Shown piece after piece: positions 1 through 11,809 of a stretch of DNA of 64,000 bases. Origin of the DNA: Amphirosellinia nigrospora (taxonomy: Eukaryota > Ascomycota > Sordariomycetes > Xylariales > Xylariaceae). The translations under genes were made by a program, and so were the position numbers. Position 1 is the first letter of the stretch, and each line of letters begins with the position of its first letter. The notes beneath the pieces were generated by a model. It was given only the letters and a program-made list of their open reading frames with translations. It made no database searches and was not told the origin of the DNA. Location: the NCBI GenBank assembly GCA_004123355.1, contig SCHM01000001.1, forward strand, positions 8,628,193 through 8,692,192, given 5' to 3'.

Positions 1-388
1 CAGTTCTATCGTCGGTTGGGTGTAGGGAGTGCCCGGTCCCCGCCACCCTTGGGCGGTTAGGAGGGCGTGGGCGTTCATGTACGCGCGCGGTCGATCGTGA
101 TTCTCGCTCGGAGGGATGGAGTGCACAAGCTGTATAGGTATTGAAAAGAGAGGACTCTATCACTTCGCGTTGGCTAGAAGACTCTGGGTCAATTGAAATT
201 TTAGGGGCTACTTATATACCCACTGTAGGTACTTGATGGCTGGGCGGGCCACAGGCCTTTATATGCATAAGCCCACCTTAGGTAGGTACCTACCCACTAA
301 TGAATAAGGCAGAACTTAAGCCGCGACTCCTTAGGTACGTGTAGAGAGCCGGCCAAGCAACCTAAGACAGGCAAGTAAATGAAGTTGG

Positions 389-1149
389 TTAATCCTGTTT
401 GCCTTGAATTATGTTTACCAATGCATAATTGGTCATTATCCTTAAAAGGGAAGAAGCTGTAAAGTATGGCCGAGTGTAGGATACATATATGGCCTGATCC
501 TGTAGCGTAGATAATCCTGCAGGATCATCTCCGTCTCTAATACCTCTTCGTTGCTGACTTTTTAGCCTTTCCGAAGGCCTATTACTATTATGTGCTCCGG
601 CGATCCTGAATCGTGCTTTTAAGACCATTCCTCTAAAGTCTCGTCACTCCATACTTTCAGCTTCCGCTGGTCGAGCTTTCAGTCTTTAACTGCCAAACAC
701 CACTTTTAAACGTCTGATTAGCTCTATCATTTTTTCCAAGTCGGGATTTGGTGGTATACTTGGCTTTCTTAAACCCCTCCGTATCTAATAACCTGGCCAT
801 CGTTCTTCGAGAAACTTGTTGGCTTTCCGCGTTCTCTCCATTGAACTTCTCGGTTAACTGGTCGATAGAGAATTTGCGGGAGGCTTGATCAGCAGTGAGA
901 ATCTCGATGATCCTATTTTTGGATATCCGTTAAGATCGGTTTCCTACCCCTGGTAGGCTTGTTGTCAACATATTCACGAAGAATATGGTTCTCTCCAGGC
1001 TTATAACCGCGTTTTTTGGCCGTGGTTAGCAAATGACTAAGGCCACCAGCGGTGTACCCTGTTTTCTCTACTATAGCCTTTCGTGAGTAGCCTTCAGAGT
1101 GTAGGGTTAGGGCTTGAATCCGCGTGCCGAGGTCGAATTCTTTCACCAT
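389..1149 (-). mobile_element. Tc1/mariner-like transposase relic
   Basis: The best-preserved part is the amino-terminal helix-turn-helix arm, starting at an ATG at 1149 (MVKEFDLGTRIQAL) and ending in a basic TRGRKPILT linker typical of Tc1-like transposases. A stop follows at 913-915, but shifting one base near 919 reopens the frame (ISKNRIIEILTADQASRK, then RRTMARLLDTEGF) down to about 640. A WSDET tract around 635-650, in another frame, resembles the region of the first catalytic Asp of the DDE/D domain, and 389-628 holds a degraded RFRIAGAHNS segment. No complete catalytic triad or convincing terminal inverted repeats are visible, so it is a dead, 3'-truncated copy. Family assignment is by motif recognition only. 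Confidence 0.6.
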
Positions 1150-1239
1150 TGTCAATTTTTGTCGATTTTTGGTTGATGCTATGTTATGTTGAAAGAAGAA
1201 ATGAAAGATATCAACAACACATGGCACCCTGGCTCAGTT

Positions 1240-1261
1240 CAGGAGGTAAGTTGCTACCTCC
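1240..1261. repeat. Short inverted repeat (hairpin)
   Basis: Eight-base arms AGGAGGTA and TACCTCCT flank a six-base loop (AGTTGC). It lies just upstream of the transposase relic's start and could belong to the element's terminal region or be a chance hairpin. No matching partner was found on the other side of the relic. Confidence 0.35.
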
Positions 1262-1641
1262 TAGACTGATTGGGTTAGGTCTGTGCTCAACCGTGTTTGG
1301 TTTATTATCCACACGTTACTTTAACGGCAAGGACAAGGCGCGATTTTGGCTATCACCTCCTTATAACTACAGTTATAAATCATAGATAAAAGCGAGTAAC
1401 GTATTGGTTCAAAAGGAACTCGAACCTGAGTTATAATTTGACTTGATAAAGTCATGGCGGACGGGACCCATCTGTAGGGCTGATTAGATAGGTACAATCC
1501 CCTCCCCGAAACCCCGCCATTACCTGCACCAACGAACCTAGAATTAGTGTACACAGCACCACAAATGGTAACCGCGTCCAGGCGCGTCTTTCCTGTAGCT
1601 AGAACCATTCCAACATCGATCGTCCTTGTCCTCCCTCGAAG

Positions 1642-2178
1642 ATGCTTCGGCGACCGCCAACAACGCTGACGCTGACGGCGGAGGATGTAGCGGCGTACGA
1701 AGAGCGCCGAAGTGAACGAGAATTCCACGAGCTCCAAGCACAAGCATTGGCAGAGTCCCAAGCGGCTCGGGCAGCTCAGGCGCAAGCTCATGCACATGCC
1801 CAGCTGCAGGCCAGGTCGCACACCACGCGCGGGCAATTACGGCACCATCACCTACCGCAACCCTCGGCGATGGACACCTCGACGTCGTCGCCTAACGAGA
1901 GTGTAGACGAAGCCATGGAGGACGCCTCCGCGGGGCTCGACGACGATGACAACGACAACGAGAACGAGGAGGAAGACGACGAAGAAGAGGAGGAAGATGA
2001 CGACGATGACGACGACGACGACGATCCGTTCACTACACAGCGTCATATCCGTAGCGCCGTCAGAGCAGACATGGGACGAGCAGTGTCCCCCGGGCCCAGC
2101 GCAGCGCCTACCTCCGACAGATGCGCGCACGAGGCGGCGGGCACGCGCGCTCGCATTCGCACACAACACACACGATGA
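1642..2178 (+). CDS. CDC26: Anaphase-promoting complex subunit CDC26
   Basis: The product starts MLRRPPTTLTLTAEDVAAYE, matching the conserved CDC26 amino terminus (MLRR-x-PT-x-L-x-L, then an acidic helix) that in known APC/C structures binds the TPR subunit APC6/Cdc16. CDC26 is a small stabilising subunit of the APC/C ubiquitin ligase, which controls mitotic exit. Known proteins are usually below about 100 residues. Here an Ala/Gln helix (residues 30-60) is followed by a Ser-rich patch and a long Asp/Glu tract (about residues 98-130). The frame closes at 2178, but a one-base shift in the CCCCGGGCCC stretch near 2086-2097 opens a continuous downstream frame, so the true carboxy terminus is uncertain. 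Identification of the first 25 residues is firm; the tail is not explained by the family. Confidence 0.75.
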   Translation: MLRRPPTTLTLTAEDVAAYEERRSEREFHELQAQALAESQAARAAQAQAHAHAQLQARSHTTRGQLRHHHLPQPSAMDTSTSSPNESVDEAMEDASAGLDDDDNDNENEEEDDEEEEEDDDDDDDDDDPFTTQRHIRSAVRADMGRAVSPGPSAAPTSDRCAHEAAGTRARIRTQHTR

Positions 2179-3088
2179 GCGCCACATCCATACCAACAGC
2201 AACCTCCGCGTACGCCTCAGCAGCAGCGTCGCGCGCCCAACGCATCACAGGCTCCGTATCAGCGTCTTCGCTCCCCCCTCCTGCCCCGAGCTCGCAAATA
2301 TCCGCGCATCTCCAACAGACGCCCGTGCAAAACACGGGGCCGGCAGGCGCGACAATGACGCGAGCGCGCGGCAGGGCGCGCGGCGGCCGACAAGCAAGCG
2401 AGCCACCGCCTGCACCTACGCGGGTGACGCGCAGCCGAGACGAGCGCTCGGGATAGTACCCGGACAACGCCCGCTCGACGGTGCGGCTGGGCCGATGACT
2501 AGACGGCGATAGGCACGCTGGAACTCGGACCTAGCCGCACACGGGTCGGGGAACGATCAGGAGTATATGCGAACACCACCACACAGCCTCAGACACACCT
2601 GCCAGTCGAGATGGACGTAGAAGTAGACGAGACAACACCGCCATCAGAGGCAGACATGGCACGGGCGCAGACGCATATGTCGTCTCTTCGGGGTGTCTAC
2701 ATGCAAGTGAACGGGCGATTCGACAACGACGACGACGAATACACGTACGAGGGGGACCTACAAGTCGAAGAGACGTCCGCTCGAGCCGAAGCCGGCTCGC
2801 CGATTCCGACACGGCAGCGCCGGCAGCTGCGCGCGCACACGATGCGGATATACCGGCGGCCGAGCTTATTCGTTCCCGCTCACGCGCGCGGTTCTTCGGA
2901 TACGAGGAGCATCCCGACGAGGTGGAGGGCAGTAAGGCCGGGGATAACCGGGTTCACGAGCATCAATGCGCCTCGTCGTGGCTATGGGATCGGAGCAGAT
3001 GTACGAGTGGATGATGACGAGCTCATGCGGGTTGACTAGCGAAACCTCTGTTTCCTCACCCCCCTTTTCCCTCACTGGCCATCGCTAG
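2094..3088 (+). CDS. Frame-interrupted acidic/low-complexity continuation of CDC26 locus
   Basis: This stretch is coding-like but jumps frame. Frame 3 carries AQRSAYLRQMRARGGGH and a Ser/Ala/Pro-rich segment to 2456. Frame 1 resumes after 2503 and includes MDVEVDETTPPSEADMARA at 2611 and an acidic DNDDDEYTYEGD patch. Near 2785 the best reading moves to frame 3 (AAELIRSRSRARFFGYEEHP), and near 2980 to frame 2 (MGSEQMYEWMMTSS), ending in TAG at 3086-3088. Several of the jumps fit a one-base loss, the same sign as in other genes of this window. It may be one long carboxy-terminal extension of the CDC26 protein or a separate downstream gene. I do not recognise a domain. The region is GC-rich with few stops in any frame, so part of the openness may be compositional. 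Confidence 0.35.
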
Positions 3089-4100
3089 CGCTATTACTTC
3101 GAACACTTCACACCAGCAACGAATCCACCGCGCTCCGTTCTCCTCGCTTCCTAGCTTTATGGTCGGAAATGAGGCTTGTTAAACACATGAGGGAGTCCTA
3201 AACTGGGGATATAACGGAACCAATGACATGTTGCTTTCGTTTAGGATAATGGATGGCTACGTGGGTTATGGAGAGTTAAGTATCGTGGCAATAGTCAAAG
3301 AAAGGCTGCGCAATGCAATATATGCAATGCTGACTTGGGGTATCATGGTCCGTTAGGCTTGTGTAAGTTCGTTTTGTCAGAATGCTTCTCGGCCGACTTG
3401 GTTTGAGGGTTTGTGGGCTTTAAATGAAATGACTGTCATGAGATATTATGACCATGGAAATGGGGTAGGAGAGCGCCTAGATAGCAAACCTAAGATCACC
3501 ACATGAGCAGACAAATAGGTGTCAAGGTACCATTATATACCACTACGTGGTCGATCATGAATTCATTTACGTTCGCACACAAATCTTTGTTCGGGATAGA
3601 TTTAAATGGTGTCACTCAAGTCATCGATTGATCAGCCAAGATAGTGTATTTCTGCAATAGACTTGGAATATACCATTCCGTTCCATTTTTGTGGCATTTG
3701 GTCAATTTCCTGGTACATGCCCTCCCCCGTTTTGGCTCTCAATCCAGTCTTCTAGTGCCGAAGCCAGCACTTCAACTTTTGCTTCATGCTCATCATGCCG
3801 ACCGTGGTCTTGCTTTGTAGTAGTGCGAGCGCGTCCTTATTCTCCAATTAGAATGAGATCGCATCGCCTGTCTACGCAAGTTTTCGTAGTTCATCCTGCT
3901 GGACCCCTGAACGCCGCTGCTATGCTAGTTGGATAGAAAATTAGAAGCTAAAAGGGGGAAGATCATTCCCCCTTTACGCAAAACAGAGCGCGCATTTTAT
4001 AGTGTGTGATGAAAAAAGGGAGTCTATCGCTCGTATCATCTCCTCGACTGATTTTCTAGTCGTGTGATGATAATAAATCAAGGTGTGCCGATCATGATAT
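3089..4100. other. Intergenic, 3' ends of convergent genes
   Basis: It lies between the plus-strand CDC26 locus and the minus-strand TAF2 gene. An 81-codon plus-strand frame at 3691-3936 has no recognisable content. I see no RNA gene or repeat. Confidence 0.5.
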
Positions 4101-7100
4101 CTATGATGATGGTCTGACCTTGAATTTAACCTTCGTTGGCTTGGCTGCCGAGGGGAGTGTGGAGGAAGAGGTTTTCGTCGGGGTAGCATGCGGATTGGGG
4201 ATAGCGGAGGAAGGGTTCTTCGATGGTGTAGGATGTGGATTGGGGCAGCAGAAGGGAGTGGTTTTCGTGTCATATCTGGTAAAGGCTTCCTCGGCTTACC
4301 ACCACTGCTACCCGGTTGGGAGCTTTGAGGGGCTTGTGTTGTAGTTGGAGTTGACGACCTTGGTCGTGGTTGTGGTGGAGGAGTCGGCCTGGGGGTTGTC
4401 TTAGGGGTCGCCTTGGGGGTTACCTTGGGGGTCGCCTTTAGGGTTGGCTTAGGAGCACTAGCTGTAATACCAGGAGTTGCACGGGGGTTGCCATGTATTG
4501 TAGAGTGGTCCGAATTGGCCATCGATTGCTTCTCTGGCATTAGTTTCTTGCCTGCGGCCCTAATAGTGACCGAATCTGGAGAGCCTTTCCGTATATTAAG
4601 TCGCTCCCAGGCATTGAACTTTACAGTCACGACTTTGCTACGTGGTTGTAGCTGCTTCATAGCACCGATGAACCCAGAGGTATTCAGTTTAACAATCTTT
4701 GAGGGACGACCACTTTCACTCTCTGTACTCGCACGTTTTAGTGGCTTGGGAGGTTTCACGGTGAGGCTGCCATTCCCATTGACCTTAGAGGTATGTGGTT
4801 TTGGATCTGGTTGTTGCAACTCGATAGTTTGGCGAATTGGTGGGAGAACGGAGATACTATCCCGACGCAGCTCGCCATTCTTAATGATCTTCTCCTGAAG
4901 GGCTGGGGGTTTGGGTGTGTGTTTAGCCACTGGTTTCGCTACAGGTTTGGTCAGAGGCTTCGTCATAGACTTCGTCGTAGCCTTGATTGTGGATTTAGTT
5001 GCAACAGGAGTGGTGCTGTTGGTTGACTGTTTTGCTACCTTTACTACAGGCGCCGGTGAAACTGCGGGTGGCTTTGGGACCGTAAGACTTATCGACGGCT
5101 TCCTAGGCTGGGTTGGAGCGGGCACGGAAACTGGATTGGAGGGCAGAGTTGGAGCCGGGCCAGGAGTAGGTGGTGGCTGAGATTGGCTTGGTGTAGATAC
5201 ACTCGGTTTGCTACTGATACTTGAAGGCTTATTAAGATTTAAAGTAATCGTTCGTTTCGCCTCAGGTCGTGGAGGTGGTGGCGGCAACGGTTTCTGGACG
5301 GCATATGTGCCCCTCGACTTCGTCCTGTAGCCTTTTTGGAACCTTAGAATGTAACTTTTGTCGCGGACCTTCTCGACAGGTTTAACAGACCAAACCACTG
5401 GAAATTTGAACTTCATTGGCAGAGAGGGGTAATCGTCAACTAACAAAGAACAAATCTCTAGTAAGTTGATGCGTTCTGTCACAGTCAAGATAGGCGACTC
5501 TAAAGCCTGCCAAATGGCCTCTTGCAACTCGTCGTCGTTTTCGGTCTGTTCCTTTAGGGCCTTAAGAGCCGCATGAAGATCTTCCTTGCGTGCTCTGGCT
5601 TTCTGTCGTTCTTCCATAACAGAGTTCTCTTGTTCAACCACTAGATTTAGCCCTTCCTTAATAGGCTGCGGCGTCTGCTTGCCAAGATCGGGCTTCTCTC
5701 CGATTGCGATACTGGCAAGGCCACGGCATAGCACTTTGAACAGTTGATCCCTAACAAATGGGGACGGATCAGTGCTAATGAGTGAGAAGAAAAAACGAAG
5801 AAACTCTGGCTTGTCTAAGAGACCGATTTCCACCAATGATTCACATGCTTTTATGCGAACAACATCACAAGTCTTATCCTGTAGATATTGGACGAAGGTA
5901 AGCGGATGCGCTGGAATAACGTTTGCCTTCATCAGCAAGCATAAAGCATCTAGAGCTGCCACAGTGAAGCAGTTCTGGAAGGAAGGGGCATACTCGTCTC
6001 TTCGACGATATCGTTCGATCTCTTCAAGGGCTTGATCTCGAAACTCCTCAGGTTCCGTGTCTACTGGGTCAGCCATAATCTCATCTTCATTATCGCCATC
6101 TCCAAAAGAAAGTGACATTGCCAGCTGTGGCTTGGCTTTCTTTTCGTCTGGAACCTGGCAGATAGCAAGGGCCTTGATCAATTTACAGATGTAGAATTGA
6201 TCTGAAACAGCGTTTTCTGAGTTATTGTTTGCTTGGAGGAGTCCGAGGATGAACCTCCGAGCTTCTTTTGGACATTTACCATCTTCTCCACGAATATGAG
6301 CCATAGCCTCGGGGATGGCGCACTGAATCAGGTATTGGCGCTTGTCTGAAAAGTTGTTCGGCCGAGGCGTGGTTGATCCGGGATAACAAAAGAAGTGTTG
6401 GAACGTTTTCTGGAGGTGTCTCAGTCCGATCCAGTCCACCTGTTCCTGGACTGCGTGACGCGGTAACTCCTCAGCAGCCATAAGACGAATTCCGTAGAAG
6501 TACCTCGGATCTAAGAGTGTCCGAGTAAGAATAGTCGAAACAAGAGGATGTGCCCCTGACTTAGCGAAAGACTGTTTTAAGAAAAGCATCGAATCTTGCT
6601 GCGCCGCAACGTCCCTATCTTGTTGTAGCTGAGAAGCGTACATGTAAGCGGGCAGATTCGTTTTCATTTCGCAAATCCATTCGAAATCCGCATCCATTCG
6701 GATCCACTCATAAGATTCCTGATCCATCTTGGCTTCGGTTTCTTCATCCCAGTCGCGAAACCCCCATTCTTCAACATCATCCGGATGTTGCATAACATCT
6801 CCGAGATAGTATAGCTCTTTCTGGCCTTCTTCTTTCGCATTATTATTGGCCATAGCCCTTTCACGTTGACGGCGGTTTCTCTTAAGCCGCTTATACTTCG
6901 TGTTATAAGGTATCTCGAATCTCACTGACCGGGCACCGTCTTCCCGAATTTCGACAATGTGTTCATAAGGAGTGCCGTCAGCTTCATGAATTCTTATCGT
7001 CATAGGACCCGTAAACGCTTGCTGTAATTCCCCAGCATATACAGCATGGTTCTCTTCCCGGACATCTCTCCAGAAATCATTCTTGTCGATGGGTCTAGCT

Positions 7101-9001
7101 TTTGCGGCAGCAATGTCCTGCGTCTGACGAACAGTCATCTCGACACAAAGCTTTTTCTTATTGAATCGCTGGAACACGTCGAACCTGGGACAGCCAGATC
7201 CAATGACCCACTGATTCCAAAAGCTATCTAGCCGTGTACTTCCAACTTTCTCACAAGCTTTGCGAAAGGAGTCCGATGGGAGCACATCATCATTGGACTG
7301 AGTTGAAGTATTGGCCTTACTAACCATGCGAGATATGATTCGGGAGATGCCCGCAGAGCCTGAAGACTTAGAAAGGCGACGGTCTAGAATGAACAGCACC
7401 AATGGTGCTTTGAGATTTAGGAAGTCAATCTCGAAACTTCCCAGATATAGGTGTTCACCCATATCCTGTAGTGACGGCCGTTTCACATCGACCTCAACAA
7501 GCCGGTCTGCCCTTGCCTTCATGCGGAATCGAAATGTGTTATTACCACACAAGGATTTCATGAAATAATCTGTCATGAACCATGCGATGCCCACGACAAG
7601 CCAGATATCTGCCTTGGTGTTCGGGACAATATTGACCCCAAACCACTGACTGGCGAGGGAATACACCAGTGTTCTTGTCGTCTCGATCTCAGTGTCCATT
7701 ATCTCCTCGGGATAAAGGAGTCTACTGCTGCATAAAGAGAATGCACAGAGAGGTATGGTGTCCTCGACCATGTCGTCAACAAAACAGACTTTGTAGTTCT
7801 CAAAAGGGTAACGACCGAAGTGAAGAACAAAATGGTCCACAGCTGTGACCAAAGCAGCACACGTATTCCTGACCTCTTCTGCGCGGCCGGGAAGGCAGTA
7901 ACCGTGAACTTTTGCTGCGCTCACTCCGAGCTTGGTGTCATCCTCTTCCGTTCTGAACTCCGACCAGAGATCGACATGTTCGAAAGGACCAACAGCAAAA
8001 CCAATGTGCTTCGCAGCCTTGTTATTATCAACTTCAAATGTCATGGTTTTTTTGGTCTCATCCGCTTTATCGATTACTTCGCCAGTCAAAAACCCAGAAC
8101 ACACAACAGTCATCTCAAGCTGTTTGTCTTCTTCCGTAAGCCCATAATCACGTTTCGCTGGCTCCTCCTCGCCGAGCTTCCGTTTACGACTGCCATTTAG
8201 AGAACTCTTGTTGGGGTGCTGTTGGGTAGCACTCAAGTGGCAGAATGCATCGCCGAGAGTGCGAGGGCACGTGATGGATATCTTCCAGGGGTTGCGGCAA
8301 CCAGGGTCATCGATGCATGGGAATATGGAGCATGCAGTTCCAGGCTCGATGGCGTGGCGAGTGTAGACATGAGGGTAGCGCATGTCGCCTTCGTCGACAC
8401 CAATGAAATGTAGGCCATTATGGACATTCTTCAGTTCGAAAGGAATGCTAATCCTATAACCTTGGACGTTACCATCGCCATGGATGAGCATCTCCTGCTG
8501 GTCGGCCTTTGGGGCGTCCCGATTCTGCTTCTTGACCTCGTCAGCACTAGGTAGTATCACGCGGAGCGATCCATCTAAAGGCTGGCAGCATGCTAGATCA
8601 TGAGCCATCACTGGTACTTCTTTCCGCCGGTGATGTAGGAGCTGCTCCATACGGCGTTTTCTCTGAGGCCATTGCGATGCCGACCACTGGTAGGCATCCG
8701 GAATCGTAAGCTTGTCACAGGGGTCTTCGTAGAATGCCTTTGCAGGGCAGTTGGAGACGGTGACGTTGTCGACATCTATTTCGCATTGGCGTGCGTCGAT
8801 GTAGACCTCGGAGATATCAGGTTCGATGGGGACGACGAGTATGTGGGAGCGACCACGGATACGCTTGTCGCGGAAATCTATCTCGAGCTCGACATGCTGC
8901 TTGAAGACGACGTAGTGGCGTGGCGGGGTGTCGTCGACGGGCAGCTCAACGGGCGCAGGTTCGGGCTCTTCGAGCAGCTCTGGCTCGACGATGCCAGGCA
9001 T
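4101..9001 (-). CDS. TAF2: Transcription initiation factor TFIID subunit 2 (TAF2)
   Basis: TAF2 is the large TFIID subunit that contacts promoter DNA around the initiator. The amino-terminal half is a peptidase-M1-like fold: HYVVFKQHVELEIDF near residue 30, the substrate-pocket-like TACSIFPCIDDPGCR near 222, and ASQWFGVNIVP near 450. The zinc-binding HExxH of active M1 enzymes is absent, as in other TAF2 proteins. A helical HEAT-like region follows to about residue 1220, then a Pro/Thr/Lys-rich disordered tail with tandem TPK repeats. A straight reading runs to a stop at 3974, but I propose an intron at 4145-4299 (GTAAGC donor, CAG acceptor, 155 bp): the spliced end reads SSG-AKPTKVKFKVRPSS and stops at 4101-4103, which looks like a natural basic terminus. 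Otherwise the gene is uninterrupted for 4.7 kb, unusual here. Start chosen at the first Met before PPRHYVVF. Confidence 0.9.
4391..4460. repeat. Short tandem repeat coding TPK units in TAF2 tail
   Basis: Degenerate 12-bp units (GTCGCCTTGGGG-like on the plus strand) encode TPKATPKVTPKATPK in the disordered TAF2 tail. It is a coding minisatellite that may vary in length between strains. Confidence 0.6.
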
Positions 9002-10286
9002 TTCGGTGGCCGTCTCAGTAGCCGCGATAAGAGTAGGGCGTCGTGACCATGAGCGATAGCGGTGAGGGAGATGCTGGAGGTGGTGGCGCTGGTAATGATG
9101 AAGCGAATGGACCTGATCTGTGGCAGTCCTGGCAAAGGATCAAAGAATAGACGAAAATATAAGGAAATGATGTTGAGCTTGCCGAGATGGGTCAATCTGC
9201 CTACTACCTACGGAGATAGCAGCGTGAGATTGGCGACGCGACTACCTACCACTCGTCATTGCTAATGCTGCAAGCAGTAGAGCAGTACAGGAGCCGCCGT
9301 ACTTGAACTACAGTGCTAACCTGGAAATTATATAGCCCAGGTCGGGTACATGCGGCGCTAGTCAGGGTACGGTGGGGTGCTCGATTACATAAGGTGACCC
9401 TTGAGAGTCGAGGTGAACCTACCTACAAGTAGGTATGCACCCAGCTAAATAGAGCTACACCAAGATTCATGTAGGTATTTTGTTTTTTGTCTTATTACTT
9501 ACTATTCTTAGGCGTGAATTGAATAAGCTAGTGCGGCCCTAGCATTTTCTTAGAAACCCCCAAGTCTCGTTCACGATAGCAATTATCTTCTGCAAACCAA
9601 GCCAAGCACTAAATGGTGATAGTACTTGTATGCATCCACCTCAGGTATCACGCCTCGGTTTACTTGCTTGAAAACAACAGTGCGCCGCCCGAGTTCGAAT
9701 CCTGTCTCGAGCCTCATGAGACTACTTACTTAAAGTTTTGAGTATCACAAAAATGTACAACACCAGGACTTCGCTATTGCTATTCGCAGTTGTGCTGTAC
9801 CCACGTGGGTAAAACGATTTGCTAGATATCCAGGTAGACATACATGATACCTACCTCATAGGTAGGTACCTTATATGTAGAGCGTTATAGAGTCACCTAA
9901 CCATGGTAAGACACTTTGGCCGAGTGTCCCAATCGAACAGGATCAGCTGTCCCGTATAGAATAATTACCGCGCACCTGGTTTTTAAATTTTGTGGATTTA
10001 GGATGTAGACCTGAACTTCGGACATACTTTCTAAAAGATTTGATGTATGTGCGGACGGACCATGATGGAGGACCGAGTGTGAAAGATTAACAAAATGTGA
10101 CAAATCATTTGTTGAAGCAGTTGAGTTGCAATATTTAAAATAGTATGCTACTACTACCTAGTACGCCCTATGACACCAATGCATGCAGCACAAATAGTTA
10201 CTCATCCGCTTATGTCACGGCCTCATCCTCACTTACAGATAAAGCCTCCAAGAATGCAGAATATACACCTAACATAGCATAGCAGC
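9002..10286. other. Intergenic between TAF2 and SAS4
   Basis: It contains the TAF2 promoter (minus strand) and the 3' flank of SAS4. AGGTAGGT/ACCTACCT-type motifs occur at about 9417-9435 and 9848-9873. A tRNA B-box-like GTTCGAATCC at about 9694 lacks a foldable arm. The 69-codon frame at 9897-10103 is not recognisable. Confidence 0.5.
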
Positions 10287-11777
10287 TCACTGCTTGCGTT
10301 GACGCCTGTCCCGTCTCTTCTGCCTCTCATGTGCTTTTAGGGTATCTTCATCCAGATAAAACTCTGGCAGCTCAAATTCGTGCTCACTCGGCTCTGGGAC
10401 TGGGTGACCCCAGGCGAGAACCGTCCTCCCCCTTCGCCGACTTTGGTTCATTGCCGCGTCCCTTTGATGCCTCTTTTCGAAGAACGAAGTAAATTCGCGG
10501 GGCACGGAATCTAGTATGGTGAGAAGAGGTGGCTCGGCTCGAGTTCTCCTGGGTGAGGCTGACGCTGCATACCTGGCTCGTTCCATTGCTTCGTCATGGA
10601 GCTGGCGTGCCGCCGCATCAACATCGCCAAACTCGGGAGGCTCGTCCTCGTCATCATCACTGTCGTTTTCGACATCCACCATGTCAACGTCGTCCACGCT
10701 GCCGCTCCCGTCACTACGGTCGGTATCACCTACATCGTCATCTTCTTGGTCTTCGTCCTCGTCTTCGTCCGTTTCCTCTGCTAGTGCGCGTTCCCTTTCG
10801 AGCTTTCGTCTCTTCTCCTCTTGACTCCACAAGCGAAACTTATCCAGTATGGTCTGGCACCCTTTGATGAAATGATCGCGGGCAGGCTCGAAACTCTTCC
10901 TGCGACTTTCAGTAACCCCATTAACGCCCATAGTTCTCAACCAATCATGTCCCTGCAGCTCACCAAGCAGTCGAATGATCTGGTCCTTCTCATGTTGAGC
11001 ACGGCCTCTTTCTGTATTCCGAATTGATTTTTCTAATCTCTCAGCCCTTCTATGTACTGGTGCAAAATGCGAATCTGGCAATGGGTCTTCCGAGTCATCG
11101 CCGCTACTTTGTAGTTGGAGAAAATCAAAGCCAACTGGTGGTGAGTTATGTAAATCAGTGAATAGGCGGTCACTGTACATTCGCACTGTAGAATAATAGG
11201 GGTCGGTTTGAGAATGACTCGGATGTTGATGTGTAGCAGGGCTAGTAGTTGGTACAGTATCCGATAATCGGGGTTCCGTGTCAAGGACAATAATAGGCGT
11301 ATCAGCATTCAGGACATCTAAATCAGGTAAACGTTGTACATTAGTATAGAGACCTCATAGGTAGGTGGTGTAGTTTGTGAAGCGCGCGTCAATGCACTGT
11401 GGGTGGCGAGTAGTGGGTAGAGCCAATGATATTACAGTGATACAATAACTCAACATACGTTGTTCCTTGGGATCGTTCCCAATCACCTCATCATATTCGG
11501 GGAAATAAGCCGCAAGTTCGCTCTTGAAGCGGGTCGCCTCCTGCGAGCGCAATTTGCGGCCAGGTGGACCAGTGGCGGAGCTGGCGTCGGCAGCACTTGG
11601 TTGTAAACGGTCGAGTTCGTGGCGAATGCCATTGATAACCTTCTCTTGATTCCTCGTGAGGCCATGCTGCGTACTCGGCGCCGTCGTTGTCGTCGTCGTG
11701 GCTGTGGTATTTGTTGTTGCTGTGGGAGGCAACGGAGAGGGAGGGTGAGGTCGTGATTGAGGGGGGTGAGCCGTCGT

Positions 11778-11809
<32 letters not shown>

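Noticed and set aside
1405-1470. Minus-strand tRNA suggested by GGTTCGAGTTCC
   Set aside because: The B-box has an extra base and no cloverleaf can be drawn from the surrounding sequence.
9660-9740. tRNA gene suggested by a B-box-like GTTCGAATCC
   Set aside because: The flanking bases do not form a T-arm stem or an acceptor stem, and no A-box is present at the right distance.
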